From contig CAWGJU010000006.1 in assembly GCA_963822985.1 (NCBI GenBank), positions 558,001 through 622,000 of the forward strand: a stretch of DNA of 64,000 nt, in the 5' to 3' direction. Below, piece by piece: positions 45,937 through 54,761 of the stretch (positions are counted from its first letter, which is position 1; each line of letters opens with the position of its first letter). Position numbers and translations under genes: made by a program. The notes below the pieces were generated by a model. It was not told the origin of the DNA. It ran no database searches and saw only the letters and a program-made list of their open reading frames with translations. The DNA comes from Thermohalobaculum sp963822985 (GTDB taxonomy: Bacteria > Pseudomonadota > Alphaproteobacteria > Rhodobacterales > Rhodobacteraceae).

Positions 45937-46947
45937 ATGGACGACGCCACGCCACCGCTGATCGACCCTTTCGCCCGGGCGATCACCTATCTGCGCGTCT
46001 CGGTCACCGATCGGTGCGACTTCCGCTGCGTCTATTGCATGGCGGAGCACATGACGTTCCTGCCCAAGCGCGAGGTGCTGACGCTGGAGGAGCTCGACAG
46101 GCTCTGCTCGACCTTCATTCAGCTCGGCGTCCGCAAGCTGCGCGTCACGGGCGGCGAGCCTTTGGTGCGCAAGAACATCCTGTGGTTTTTCGATCGGATG
46201 GGCCGGCATCTGGGCGCGGGCCTCGACGAGCTCACGGTCACGACGAACGGCTCGCAGCTGAAGAAGTATGCGCAGCCGCTGGCCGATGTGGGCGTCCGCC
46301 GCATCAACGTCTCGCTCGATACGCTCGACAAGGCCAGGTTCCAGGCGATCACCCGCTGGGGCCGGCTCGACCAGGTGCTGGAGGGGATCGAGGCGGCTCA
46401 AGCAGCCGGACTTCGCGTCAAGATCAACACGGTGGCGCTCAAGGGCGTCAACGACGACGAGGTCCACCGGCTGGTGGAATGGTGCCGCGACTGGGGCATC
46501 GACCTGACCTTCATCGAGGTCATGCCGATGGGCGATCTGGGCGAGGAGGACCGTCTCGACCAGTTCTGGTCGCTCGAGGACGTTCGCGCCCGCCTCGAGG
46601 AGCGCTGGACGTTGACCGACACGGCCGAGCGTACGGGCGGCCCGGCCCGCTATGCCCAACTCGAGGAAACGGGCCAGAGCATAGGCTTTATCACGCCGCT
46701 GTCCCACAACTTCTGCGAGAGCTGCAATCGCGTTCGCCTCACCTGCACGGGGCAGCTTTACATGTGCCTCGGCCAAGACGACGACGCCGATTTGCGCAAG
46801 GTGTTGCGTGAGACGGACGATGACCGGGCGCTGCAGGCCGCCATCCGCGCGGCCATCGCTCGCAAGCCGCGCGGCCATGACTTCGATTACTCGCGCAGTC
46901 GGGTTGATGGCCAGGTCGCCCGTCATATGAGCGTGACCGGAGGCTGA
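45937..46947 (+). CDS. moaA: GTP 3',8-cyclase (molybdenum cofactor biosynthesis protein A)
   Basis: A radical-SAM enzyme that starts molybdopterin synthesis from GTP, 336 residues. The N-terminal cluster motif C27-x3-C31-x2-C34 lies in TDRCDFRCVYC; the second cluster motif C-x2-C-x13-C is in FCESCNRVRLTCTGQLYMC. GGEPLVR and the C-terminal Gly-Gly (SVTGG) needed for activity are present. The ATG at 45937 with GAGG just upstream gives the family start. moaC, moaD and moaE are not adjacent; the rest of the cofactor group is at 28.3-33.3 kb. Confidence 0.95.
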   Translation: MDDATPPLIDPFARAITYLRVSVTDRCDFRCVYCMAEHMTFLPKREVLTLEELDRLCSTFIQLGVRKLRVTGGEPLVRKNILWFFDRMGRHLGAGLDELTVTTNGSQLKKYAQPLADVGVRRINVSLDTLDKARFQAITRWGRLDQVLEGIEAAQAAGLRVKINTVALKGVNDDEVHRLVEWCRDWGIDLTFIEVMPMGDLGEEDRLDQFWSLEDVRARLEERWTLTDTAERTGGPARYAQLEETGQSIGFITPLSHNFCESCNRVRLTCTGQLYMCLGQDDDADLRKVLRETDDDRALQAAIRAAIARKPRGHDFDYSRSRVDGQVARHMSVTGG

Positions 46948-47085
46948 CGCCGCCTCGACGCGCAGCTGCCCCCAAGCGCCGCCTGTTTCCGGCGGCGATA
47001 TGTTGCCGCGATCAAGAAGCGAGCAGGCCTGCGCCTTGCCCCGTGCCTGCGTGGGGAATATGGCTCGCTGCGGAAAGGGAGCGAG

Positions 47086-48708
47086 ATGGTCGAGATCCGC
47101 CGCGCCGGCAGCTGGGACGAGGTGCGCGCGCAGCACCGCTGGGAGATCCCGCGGCGCTATAACATCGCCTGGGACATTTGCGGGAAGTGGGCCGAGGCCG
47201 AGCCGGGCAGGCTGGCGCTGGTCTATCTGCACGACGACGGCGTGCGGGAGTTGAGCCATGGCGAGCTCTGGCGGCTGTCCGGGCGGCTCGCCAACGTGCT
47301 CGCCGCGCATGGGGTGGCCCGCGGCGACAGGGTCGGGGTGCTGCTGCCCCAGTGCCCGGAAACCGTGCTGTCGCATATCGCGGCCTACCGGCTGGGCGCG
47401 GTGGTCGTGCCGCTCTTCACCCAGTTCGGCGCCGACGCCCTCCAGTTCCGACTTGCCGATTCGGGCGCAAGGGCGCTGGTGACGGACGCGGCCAATCTGC
47501 CGAAGATCGCCGATGTCGGCGACGAGTTGCCGGCGCTCGCGCATGTTTGGTCGGTCAACGGGGCAGGCGACGGCGCGGCCTCGCTGCCGGCGGCAATGGC
47601 GGCGGCGCGCGAGGAGGGCGCGCTGGCCGATACCGGGCCCGAGGACATGGCCTTCATCAGCTACACCTCGGGGACGACCGGCCCGCCCAAGGGCGCGCTG
47701 CACGCACAGCGCGTCTTTCTCGGGCATATCCCGGGCGTGCAGCTGTTCTACGACTTCTGGCCGCAGGCGGGCGACCGGATCTGGACGCCGTCGGACTGGG
47801 CGTGGCTCGGCGGGCTCGGCAATGTGATGATGCCGGCGCTGCGCATGGGCGTGCCGCTGGTGGCGCACGCTCCGCGCCGCTTCGACGCCGAGCACGCGGT
47901 GCGGCTGATCGCCGAGCACGGCGTCACCTCGGCCTTCCTCGCGCCGACGGCGCTCCGCCTCATGCGCCAGCTGCCTGGCATCCCGCCCCTGCCGCTTCGC
48001 TCGGTCGGCTCGGGCGGCGAGAGCCTGGGGGCGGCCGTGCTCGACTGGGGGCGCGAGGCGCTGGGGCTGACGATCAACGAGTTCTACGGCCAGACCGAGT
48101 GCAACCTCGTGCTCGGCAACTGCGCGCGGATCCTGCCCGTGCGGCCGGGCTCGATCGGCAAGGCGGTGCCGGGCAAGGAGGTGGCTGTGCTGGGGCCAGA
48201 CGGGCGACGCCGTCCCGCGGGCGAAGCCGGCGAGATCGCCGTGCGCCGCGGCGATCCGGCGATGTTCCTGAGGTACTGGAACCAGCCCGAGAAGACGGCA
48301 GAGAAGTTCGTCGTCGGCGAGGACGGCGACGAGTGGATGCTGACGGGCGACGAGGGCTCGGTCGATGCTGACGGCTATTTCTGGTTCGGCTCGCGCACCG
48401 ATGACGTCATCACCTCTTCCGGCTATCGCGTCGGACCCTCCGAGATCGAGGACTGCCTGAACCGCCATCCGGCGGTGGCCATGTCGGCCTGCATCGGCGT
48501 GCCCGACCCGCTGCGCACCGAGGTGGTGAAGGCCTTCGTGGTGCTCGCCGAGGGGCGGAACGGCTCGCCCGAGCTGGCCGACGAGCTGCGCGCGCATGTC
48601 CGCGCCCGTCTGTCGCCGCATCTGATGCCGCGCGAGATCGCTTGGGTCGAGCGCCTGCCGATGACGGCGACGGGCAAGATCATGCGCCGCGAGCTGCGCC
48701 GGCGGTGA
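47086..48708 (+). CDS. Acyl-CoA synthetase (AMP-forming, medium-chain type)
   Basis: A 540-residue adenylate-forming enzyme activating carboxylic acids to acyl-CoA. The phosphate-binding loop YTSGTTGPPKG is at residues 193-203, with INEFYGQTECNLVLGN as the A5 motif, MLTGDEGSVDADGYFWFGSR (A7) and DDVITSSGYRVGPSEIE (A8). The catalytic lysine is in MTATGKIMRREL near the end. It resembles the acetyl/medium-chain (Acs-like, MACS) branch; the substrate is not readable. It overlaps the amidase gene start (GTGA). Confidence 0.88.
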   Translation: MVEIRRAGSWDEVRAQHRWEIPRRYNIAWDICGKWAEAEPGRLALVYLHDDGVRELSHGELWRLSGRLANVLAAHGVARGDRVGVLLPQCPETVLSHIAAYRLGAVVVPLFTQFGADALQFRLADSGARALVTDAANLPKIADVGDELPALAHVWSVNGAGDGAASLPAAMAAAREEGALADTGPEDMAFISYTSGTTGPPKGALHAQRVFLGHIPGVQLFYDFWPQAGDRIWTPSDWAWLGGLGNVMMPALRMGVPLVAHAPRRFDAEHAVRLIAEHGVTSAFLAPTALRLMRQLPGIPPLPLRSVGSGGESLGAAVLDWGREALGLTINEFYGQTECNLVLGNCARILPVRPGSIGKAVPGKEVAVLGPDGRRRPAGEAGEIAVRRGDPAMFLRYWNQPEKTAEKFVVGEDGDEWMLTGDEGSVDADGYFWFGSRTDDVITSSGYRVGPSEIEDCLNRHPAVAMSACIGVPDPLRTEVVKAFVVLAEGRNGSPELADELRAHVRARLSPHLMPREIAWVERLPMTATGKIMRRELRRR

Positions 48709-49559
48709 GCGCCGACGGCCCACACGCTGACGGGCCACGCGCGGCACGCGGAGGCGCAGGGACGTCCACCGCCGAGCGGCCGTCCCCCAATTGCGGGCCG
48801 CGCCGCGACGGCGCGCGCCCCGACATGATCGTCCTGCACTACACCGCCATGGAGAGTGCCGAGGCGGCGGCGGACCGGCTCTGCGACCCCGCGGCGGAGG
48901 TCAGCGCGCATTACCTTATCGCCCGCGACGGGGTCGTGCTGGCGCTCGTGCCCGAGGAGTGGCGGGCCTGGCACGCCGGCGTCTCGGCCTGGGGTGACGT
49001 GGGCGACATCAACTCGCGCTCGATCGGGATCGAGCTCGACAATCCGGGCCATGTGCTCGGCTACCATCCGTTCCCCGAGCCGCAGATGGCGGCGCTGGAG
49101 GCGCTTGTCGCCGGGCTGATGACGCGCTGGGCGGTCCCGCCGGAGCGGGTCCTGGGACACGCCTGCATAGCGCCGGGGCGCAAGATCGATCCGGGCGAGA
49201 AGTTCGACTGGCGCCGCCTCGCCCGGCGCGGCCTCGGCATCTGGCGGGACGGCGAGCATGACGACCGACCGGCCGACGCCGCCCGGTTCCGCGCGGCGGC
49301 GCGGGCGTTCGGCTATCGGGTCGACGAGGCCGAGGGCTGGACGCAGGCGCTGCACGTCGTCTGGCGCAGCTTTGCCATGCGGTTCCGCCCGGACGAGGCA
49401 AATGCCGGGCCGACCGAAGGCGGCGTCCGTCACCTCGAGGCACTCGCCGCGCGCTGGCCGGTCGCTCGCGAGCTCCGCGGGGATCGTCAGGCAGAAGAGC
49501 CTGCGAGCGCCGCGAAACGGCAAGCGTCCTTGAGTCCGCCGAGGCGATCGCCTAGCTAG
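48705..49559 (+). CDS. N-acetylmuramoyl-L-alanine amidase (amidase_2)
   Basis: A 284-residue zinc amidase of the AmiD/AmpD type that cleaves peptide stems from muramic acid. Zinc-ligand histidines are in MIVLHYTAM and in LGHACIAPGRKIDPGEKFDW (with the Lys/Asp of the active site); AHYLIARDGVVLALVPEE is the usual middle. A small helical C-terminal domain resembling a peptidoglycan-binding fold follows (FRAAARAFGYRVDEAEG). No clear signal peptide is seen, so it may act in the cytoplasm on recycled anhydro-muropeptides. GTG at 48705 overlaps the previous stop. Confidence 0.86.
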   Translation: MSADGPHADGPRAARGGAGTSTAERPSPNCGPRRDGARPDMIVLHYTAMESAEAAADRLCDPAAEVSAHYLIARDGVVLALVPEEWRAWHAGVSAWGDVGDINSRSIGIELDNPGHVLGYHPFPEPQMAALEALVAGLMTRWAVPPERVLGHACIAPGRKIDPGEKFDWRRLARRGLGIWRDGEHDDRPADAARFRAAARAFGYRVDEAEGWTQALHVVWRSFAMRFRPDEANAGPTEGGVRHLEALAARWPVARELRGDRQAEEPASAAKRQASLSPPRRSPS

Positions 49560-49599
49560 GCTCTGCGCGGACGGCCGGATGGTCGCTCCGATCGTTTGC

Positions 49600-49966
49600 G
49601 TCAGCGGGCGGTCGGGGAGGAAAGTCCGGGCTCCACGGAGACACGGTGCCGGGTAACGCCCGGCGGGGGCGACCCCAGGGAAAGCGCCACAGAGAACAGT
49701 CTGCCGGGCTCCGGCCCGGTCAAGGTGAAACGGTGGGGTAAGAGCCCACCGCGCCCCCGGCAACGGGGGCGGCACGGCAAGCCCCACCGGGAGCAAGGTC
49801 AGATAGGGGAAGCAGGGGCAAGGGTCAGACCCGCGCCCCGGGGCCGTCTCCGGCCCGCTTCCCGGGTGGATCGCACGAGGCCGCGGGCGACCGCGGTCCC
49901 AGATGAATGGCCATCCCCTCGTCCTCGGGCGGGGGACAGAACCCGGCTTACAGGCCGTCCGCGCTT
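49600..49966 (+). ncRNA. rnpB: RNase P RNA, class A
   Basis: The catalytic RNA that matures tRNA 5' ends. Diagnostic conserved blocks are in order: GAGGAAAGTCCGGGCTCC (from 49617), GGTGCCGGGTAACGCCCGGC, AGGGAAAGCGCCACAGAGAA, GGGTAAGAGCCCACCGC, AGATGAATGGCC and ACAGAACCCGGCTTACAGG. The terminal helix P1 can pair 49604-49613 with 49953-49962 (10 pairs including two G-U). Ends are set from that pairing and could be off by a few bases. It lies between the amidase gene and the convergent cupin gene. Confidence 0.95.
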
Positions 49967-49990
49967 TCGCGCCGCTCGATCGGCCGGGCC

Positions 49991-50392
49991 TCAGGGCTCG
50001 ACGGCGTAGTCCTCGTCCGCCACCGGCTCCAGCCAGGTGACGGGGGCTGTGCCATCCGTCTCCTGGATGGCGATGTGGCACATGGCTGTCTCTGGCGCGG
50101 CGCCGTGCCAGTGGTTCTCGCCCGGCGGGATCCAGATGGTGTCGCCGGCGCGGATCGCGACGACCTTCCCACCCTTGGTCTGGAAGCGGCCGACGCCCGA
50201 GAGTACGTAAAGCGTCTGCCCCAGCGGGTGCGTGTGCCAGTTCGTGCGCGCCCCTGGCAGGAAGGTGACGCGCGCGGCGCGCACGCGCGCGGGCTCGGGC
50301 GCCTCGACGATCGGGTCCAGCAGCACGGTGCCGGTGAAATACTCCTTGGGGCCGAACCGAGTCGGCCGACTGTCTGCCTCGAGATGCTCCAT
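49991..50392 (-). CDS. Small cupin-domain protein
   Basis: A 133-residue single-cupin protein. The metal-binding motif 1 is in GARTNWHTHPLGQTLYVLSG (His-x-His ... then Glu replaced by Gln), and motif 2 is PPGENHWHGAAPETAMCHI. It resembles the quercetin-dioxygenase-like or carboxymuconolactone-decarboxylase-associated cupins (WHTHPLGQTLYV is typical); biochemical role is unknown. The ATG at 50392 follows a GGGGAG site. It converges on rnpB and is divergent from mraZ. Confidence 0.85.
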   Translation of the reverse strand: MEHLEADSRPTRFGPKEYFTGTVLLDPIVEAPEPARVRAARVTFLPGARTNWHTHPLGQTLYVLSGVGRFQTKGGKVVAIRAGDTIWIPPGENHWHGAAPETAMCHIAIQETDGTAPVTWLEPVADEDYAVEP

Positions 50393-50600
50393 CACGCTCC
50401 CCTTCTGGCCCGCGACTCGGGACCGCGTGCCATTTCAAGCCATTTACGCGCGCCGATGTCGACCCCGATCCGAACAGGGTCGTCGCTATGTTGTGCTTAA
50501 CTAGAATTAAGCCACTAGAGTTTGAAGGTGGCTGTGAATTCCGAGTGGTGGAGCAAAAAGGTGTTGATTGGCGCGAAGTGGCAGCGTACAAGATCTCCCA

Positions 50601-50661
50601 GGGACACCCGCCGGCTCAGGACAAAACAAGAGCAGTTTCATACAGGCTCGGCGGGTGTCCC
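50601..50661 (+). repeat. 13-bp perfect inverted repeat in the mraZ leader
   Basis: Arms GGGACACCCGCCG (50601-50613) and its exact complement (50649-50661) enclose a 35-base loop. As RNA this forms a strong stem-loop in the dcw leader, upstream of a second hairpin at 50751-50780. Role unknown. Confidence 0.7.
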
Positions 50662-50750
50662 CGCGAACACACGCGAGGCGAGAGCAGGCGCGGCGGCAGA
50701 ACAGAGCCCAGGAGACAATGGGACGGCCGCGAAACTTCTCCGAGGGACGG

Positions 50751-50780
50751 CGGGCGGATCGGAGGCAACTGATCCGCCCG
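50751..50780 (+). terminator. Strong hairpin (possible attenuator) before mraZ
   Basis: A perfect 10-bp stem CGGGCGGATC/GATCCGCCCG (50751-50760 with 50771-50780) with loop GGAGGCAACT, followed by TTCCGTTT. It lies about 70 bases before the mraZ start. It may be an attenuator, or the end of a small leader transcript; the U tract is weak. Confidence 0.45.
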
Positions 50781-50852
50781 TTCCGTTTGGAGCCCATTCG
50801 GAGACCGTCGCTTCGGCCGGGCGCGTGCGCGTAGAGAGGGGCGTCCGGGGCC

Positions 50853-51320
50853 GTGCTGAAGCATTTTACAGGCACGCATGACCACAAGATGGACGACAAG
50901 GGACGGGTGTCGCTCCCGACCGAGTTCCGTCGTGTGCTCGATGCCGTCGGCTCCTCTGGCGCCCTCTACGTCGTACCACAGCTCGATGACGCCCGCGCGC
51001 TGGTCTTCTTCACGACCGAGGCCTATAGCGCGCTGATCGAGCGCCACAATCAGCGCGAGTACCCGTCGCTAGCCGCGCAGCAGCGCATGGAGCTGAAGCT
51101 CGTCACACGGGCGAGCCAGATCCAGGTCGACGATGCCGGTCGGATCGTCCTGACCAAGGCGCTGCGCGACGCGATCGGGCTGGAAAAGGAGCTGCGCTTC
51201 GTCGGCGTCGCCTCGAGCTTCGAGGTCTGGCGGCCGGATGCCCGCGACGCCTTCGAGGCCGAGCTTATGGCGGCCGAGGCGGACGAGCCTGTACACATCG
51301 ACCGGCGGGGGCTGCACTGA
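50853..51320 (+). CDS. mraZ: Division/cell wall cluster transcriptional regulator MraZ
   Basis: A 155-residue double-AbrB-fold DNA-binding protein, first gene of the dcw cluster, which represses its own operon in E. coli. Two repeats are visible: HDHKMDDKGRVSLPTEFRRV and later ASQIQVDDAGRIVLTKALRD. The start is GTG at 50853 (MLKHFTGTHDH). Its stop overlaps the rsmH start (TGATG). Confidence 0.92.
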   Translation: MLKHFTGTHDHKMDDKGRVSLPTEFRRVLDAVGSSGALYVVPQLDDARALVFFTTEAYSALIERHNQREYPSLAAQQRMELKLVTRASQIQVDDAGRIVLTKALRDAIGLEKELRFVGVASSFEVWRPDARDAFEAELMAAEADEPVHIDRRGLH

Positions 51321-52342
51321 TGGGGGCCGCGGCGCGCATGGCCGTCGAAGAACCACATATCCCGGTCCTGCTCGACGAGGTGCTTGCCGCGGTCGCGCCG
51401 CTGCCGGGCGCGACCGCAATCGACGGCACCTTTGGCGCGGGCGGCTATTCGCGGGCGATCCTGCGCGCCGGCGCCGAGCATGTGATCGGCATCGACCGGG
51501 ACGCCCAGGCGCTGGTCATGGCGCGATCGGCCGGCGACGACCCGCGCCTGACGCTGATCGAGGGCAGGTTCGGCGAGCTCGATCGGCTGGCCGGAAGCCA
51601 TGCGCCGGTCGACGCCGTCGTGCTCGACATCGGCGTCTCGTCCATGCAGCTCGACCAGGCCGAGCGTGGTTTCTCGTTCCAGCAGGACGGGCCGCTCGAC
51701 ATGCGGATGTCGGGCGCTGGCTCGGGACCGAGCGCCGCCGATCTCGTCAACCGCGCCGACGAGGCGACGCTCGCCGACATCCTCTACGATCTGGGCGAGG
51801 ACCGGGCGGCACGGCGCATCGCGCGTGCCATTCTGCGCGCCCGCGAGGCGGCGCCGATCACCCGCACCGCCCAGCTGGCCGAGATCGTCACCGCGGTGCT
51901 GCCGCGTCCGCGCCCGGGGCAGGTGCACCCGGCAACGAGGACCTTCCAGGCGCTGCGGATCGCCGTGAACGATGAGCTGGGCGAATTGGCCCGCGGCCTG
52001 GCTGCGGCCGAACGCGTGCTCGCGCCCGGCGGGCGGTTGGCGGTCGTCACCTTCCACTCGCTCGAGGACCGGATCGTGAAACGCTACCTGCAGGCCGCCT
52101 CGGCCATCACTGCGGGCGGCTCGCGGCACGCGCCGGCGCGCGCCCTGCCGCCGCCCCGCTTCGAGTCACCCGCCGCGCCGGTGACGCCCGGGCAGGTGGA
52201 GCTCGCCCGCAACCCGCGCGCCCGCTCGGCACGGCTGCGCAGCGCGATCCGAACGGATGCGGCCCCGGTCGCCCTCGACCCGCGGGCACTTGGCCTGCCG
52301 GCGGCGCCGCCCGTCGGCGATATTCTCGGGAGACGCCGATGA
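51320..52342 (+). CDS. rsmH: 16S rRNA (cytosine1402-N4)-methyltransferase RsmH
   Basis: RsmH (MraW) methylates C1402 of 16S rRNA. The 340-residue protein has EPHIPVLLDEVLAAV, the SAM motif IDGTFGAGGYSRAIL, VVLDIGVSSMQLDQAERGFS and PLDMRMSGAGSGPSAAD, and GGRLAVVTFHSLEDRIVKRY near the C-terminus, all conserved. It overlaps mraZ by one base and ftsL by four. Confidence 0.96.
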   Translation: MGAAARMAVEEPHIPVLLDEVLAAVAPLPGATAIDGTFGAGGYSRAILRAGAEHVIGIDRDAQALVMARSAGDDPRLTLIEGRFGELDRLAGSHAPVDAVVLDIGVSSMQLDQAERGFSFQQDGPLDMRMSGAGSGPSAADLVNRADEATLADILYDLGEDRAARRIARAILRAREAAPITRTAQLAEIVTAVLPRPRPGQVHPATRTFQALRIAVNDELGELARGLAAAERVLAPGGRLAVVTFHSLEDRIVKRYLQAASAITAGGSRHAPARALPPPRFESPAAPVTPGQVELARNPRARSARLRSAIRTDAAPVALDPRALGLPAAPPVGDILGRRR

Positions 52343-53064
52343 CCCGGCACGGAGCCGCCCTTCTCGCCCTCTCGATCGTCGCGAGCGCCGGCTGGGCCTA
52401 TACGGTCAACTATGACACGCGGGCGGTGCTCGACCGGCTGTCGGGACTGCGCGCCGAGATCGCGGCCCAGCGCGAGGCGCTGCAGGTGCTGCGCGTCGAG
52501 TGGGCGTATCTGAACGCGCCCGACCGCCTGGCGGAGTTGGTCGCCGCGCACAACGACGTGCTCGCCCTCGTGCCCCTGGTGCCCGAGGGGCTGGGTCAGG
52601 TCGCCGCGATCCCATACCCGCCGCGAGCCCCCGGTGCCGCGCCGCTCGCGCCGGCGATGCCGGAGGCGCTGATAGCCGCCGCGCCGTCGGCGCCGGCCAC
52701 TCCAGCGCCCGCCGCTCCCGCACCTGGCGCCCCTGCCCAGCCAGCCGTTGCCACGGCACATGCCGGCGCTTCTTCGGCCGCTGCAGGCGCCCCAGAGACG
52801 ATGACGTTGGCAATGCGCGACGAGCGCCTTCAGGCTTCGCGGTCCGCCAAGGACGCCGTCCCCCAGACGCTCGAGGCGGCGATTGCCGCCGCGCTCGTCG
52901 AGGTGGGCGTACGGCTCGACGAGACCCGCTCGGGCGTGCCGCATGACGGTGTGGTCGCCGTGCCGTCCGAAGGGGTGTCGGGCGTCTTCGCCGCCGCGGC
53001 GCCCGGCGTTCCCCTGCCCGCCACCCGGCCCGCCACCCGGCCTGTCGCCTGGGCCAGGCAGTGA
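52339..53064 (+). CDS. ftsL: FtsL-like divisome protein with long Ala/Pro tail
   Basis: A 241-residue protein in the ftsL position between rsmH and ftsI. It has a single N-terminal membrane helix (ALLALSIVASAGWAYTVNY) and a short periplasmic coiled coil that ends LRVEWAYLNAPDRLAELVA, the FtsL-type leucine-rich end. The remaining ~150 residues are an Ala/Pro-rich low-complexity extension, far longer than normal FtsL (about 100-120 residues). FtsL links FtsB/FtsQ to FtsW-FtsI. The identification rests on the N-terminal third and on position; the tail is peculiar. Confidence 0.8.
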   Translation: MTRHGAALLALSIVASAGWAYTVNYDTRAVLDRLSGLRAEIAAQREALQVLRVEWAYLNAPDRLAELVAAHNDVLALVPLVPEGLGQVAAIPYPPRAPGAAPLAPAMPEALIAAAPSAPATPAPAAPAPGAPAQPAVATAHAGASSAAAGAPETMTLAMRDERLQASRSAKDAVPQTLEAAIAAALVEVGVRLDETRSGVPHDGVVAVPSEGVSGVFAAAAPGVPLPATRPATRPVAWARQ

Positions 53065-54761
53065 CCGATATCGCGGCCCAGTCGGCGCGCGGTCGCGCGG
53101 CGCTGCGCGGCGACTGGCGGCTTATCCTGCTGATGGTCTGCTTTACCCTTTGCTATGGCGCCGTCGGTCTGCGCATGGGGGTGCTGGCGGCAGTCGAGCC
53201 CGAGGAGCCGCAGCTCGGGCGCGCCGACCAGTCCGGCCGGCCGGTGCGCGGCGAGATCGTCGACCGTGACGGGCGGCTTTTGGCGGCGAACCTGCCCGCC
53301 TGGTCGCTCTATGCCCACCCGGAGGAGATCAGGGATCCGGTCTATGCCGCCGACGCGCTGGCCGGGATCTTCCCCGAGCTCGACCGCGACGCGCTCCTGC
53401 ACCTGCTGACCGGAAAGCGCCGCTTTGTCTGGGTCAAGCGGCCGATCACGCCGCGCGAGAAGCAGGCAGTGCACGAGCTCGGCCTGCCCGGCCTGTTCTT
53501 TGGCAGCCGCGAGATGCGCGTCTACCCGGCCGGTCCCGCCGCCGCGCATGTCGTGGGCGGCGTGCGTGCCGAGCGCGAGGGCGTGCACTTTGCCGAGCTG
53601 GTCGGCGCGGGCGGCGTCGAGGGGCAGTTCGATGCGCGCCTGCGCGACCCGGCGCGCGCGGCCGAGCCGCTGCGGCTCTCGATCGACCTCGCGGTGCAGG
53701 AGGTCATCAGGCAGGAGCTCGCCGCCGGGATCGCCCGCATGACCGCCAAGGGCGGCACGGCGATCCTGATGAACGCCCGGACGGGCGAGACGGTCGCCAT
53801 GGTCTCGCTGCCCGACTTCGACCCGAACGCCGCGCCCGCCCCCTTCCGCGGCGAGCCGGGACAGAACCCCCGCTTCAACCGTGCGGCGCAGGGGCGCTAC
53901 GAGCTCGGCTCGACCTTCAAGGTGCTGACCGCCGCCATGGCGCTCGACACCGGCGTGGCCACGTCGACGACGCTGATCGAGACGCCGCCGTCGCTGCGCT
54001 ATGGCCGGCACAGCATCCGCGACTTCCACCGGATGCCGGCGATGATGCCGGTCGAGGACGTGGTGGTCGAATCGTCGAACGTCGGTTCGGCGCGCCTCGC
54101 CCTGATGGTCGGCACGCCGCGCTTCAAGGAGTACCTCGCCAAGCTCGGCTTCATGGACCCGAGCGGGCTCGAGCTCGTCGAGGCGGTCAACAACGACACG
54201 CTCGAGCCGCCGCGCTGGACGGACCTGTCGACGATCACGATCTCGTTCGGCCACGGGCTGGCCGCCTCGCCCGTGCACCTGGCCGCCGCCTATGCGACGA
54301 TCGCCAATGGCGGGGTGCGCGTCTTCCCCTCGCTCCTGGTCGGCGGCCGCGCGCCCGGCGAGCGGGTCTTCTCCGAGCAGGCGTCGCGCGAGATGCTGCG
54401 CATCATGCGCCAGGTGGTCGTCCGCGGCACTGCGCGGCGCGCCGACCTCGCCGGCTACGAGATCGGCGGCAAGACCGGTACCGCCGACAAGGTGCGGCCC
54501 AATGGCGGCTATTACCACGACCGCAACATCTCGACCTTCGCGGCCGTCTTCCCGACCTCGCGCCCGCAATACGTGCTGATCGTTTCGCTCGACGAGCCGA
54601 CGGACCGCTCGGGCCGCTACCCGGCGCGCACCGCCGGACGCACTGCCGTGCCGGTCGCCGCTGACATCGTGCGCCGCGCCGCCCCCGTGCTGGGCCTGCG
54701 GCCCTTGCCGCCCCCCGCGCCGGACGATATCGCCAGTATCGAGGGCAGCGGGAGCGAGTGA
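53061..54761 (+). CDS. ftsI: Peptidoglycan transpeptidase FtsI (PBP3)
   Basis: The septal class B penicillin-binding protein, 566 residues. A short cytoplasmic part and one membrane helix (LILLMVCFTLCYGAVGLRMG) precede the pedestal with GEIVDRDGRLLAANLPAWSL. Transpeptidase motifs: S284-T-F-K287, S338-S-N340 and K471-T-G-T474. The GTG start overlaps the ftsL stop. It acts with FtsW to make septal wall. Confidence 0.96.
   Translation: MTDIAAQSARGRAALRGDWRLILLMVCFTLCYGAVGLRMGVLAAVEPEEPQLGRADQSGRPVRGEIVDRDGRLLAANLPAWSLYAHPEEIRDPVYAADALAGIFPELDRDALLHLLTGKRRFVWVKRPITPREKQAVHELGLPGLFFGSREMRVYPAGPAAAHVVGGVRAEREGVHFAELVGAGGVEGQFDARLRDPARAAEPLRLSIDLAVQEVIRQELAAGIARMTAKGGTAILMNARTGETVAMVSLPDFDPNAAPAPFRGEPGQNPRFNRAAQGRYELGSTFKVLTAAMALDTGVATSTTLIETPPSLRYGRHSIRDFHRMPAMMPVEDVVVESSNVGSARLALMVGTPRFKEYLAKLGFMDPSGLELVEAVNNDTLEPPRWTDLSTITISFGHGLAASPVHLAAAYATIANGGVRVFPSLLVGGRAPGERVFSEQASREMLRIMRQVVVRGTARRADLAGYEIGGKTGTADKVRPNGGYYHDRNISTFAAVFPTSRPQYVLIVSLDEPTDRSGRYPARTAGRTAVPVAADIVRRAAPVLGLRPLPPPAPDDIASIEGSGSE

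Larger units (their letters stand above)
50393..50852. other. 460-base leader region between cupin gene and mraZ
   Basis: No supportable gene. It carries CTTAACTAGAATTAAG (50496-50511), a run of TGG half-motifs near 50543-50582 that may include MraZ boxes, and two strong inverted repeats (separate entries). This is expected to be the promoter and 5' leader of the whole dcw cluster. Confidence 0.5.
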
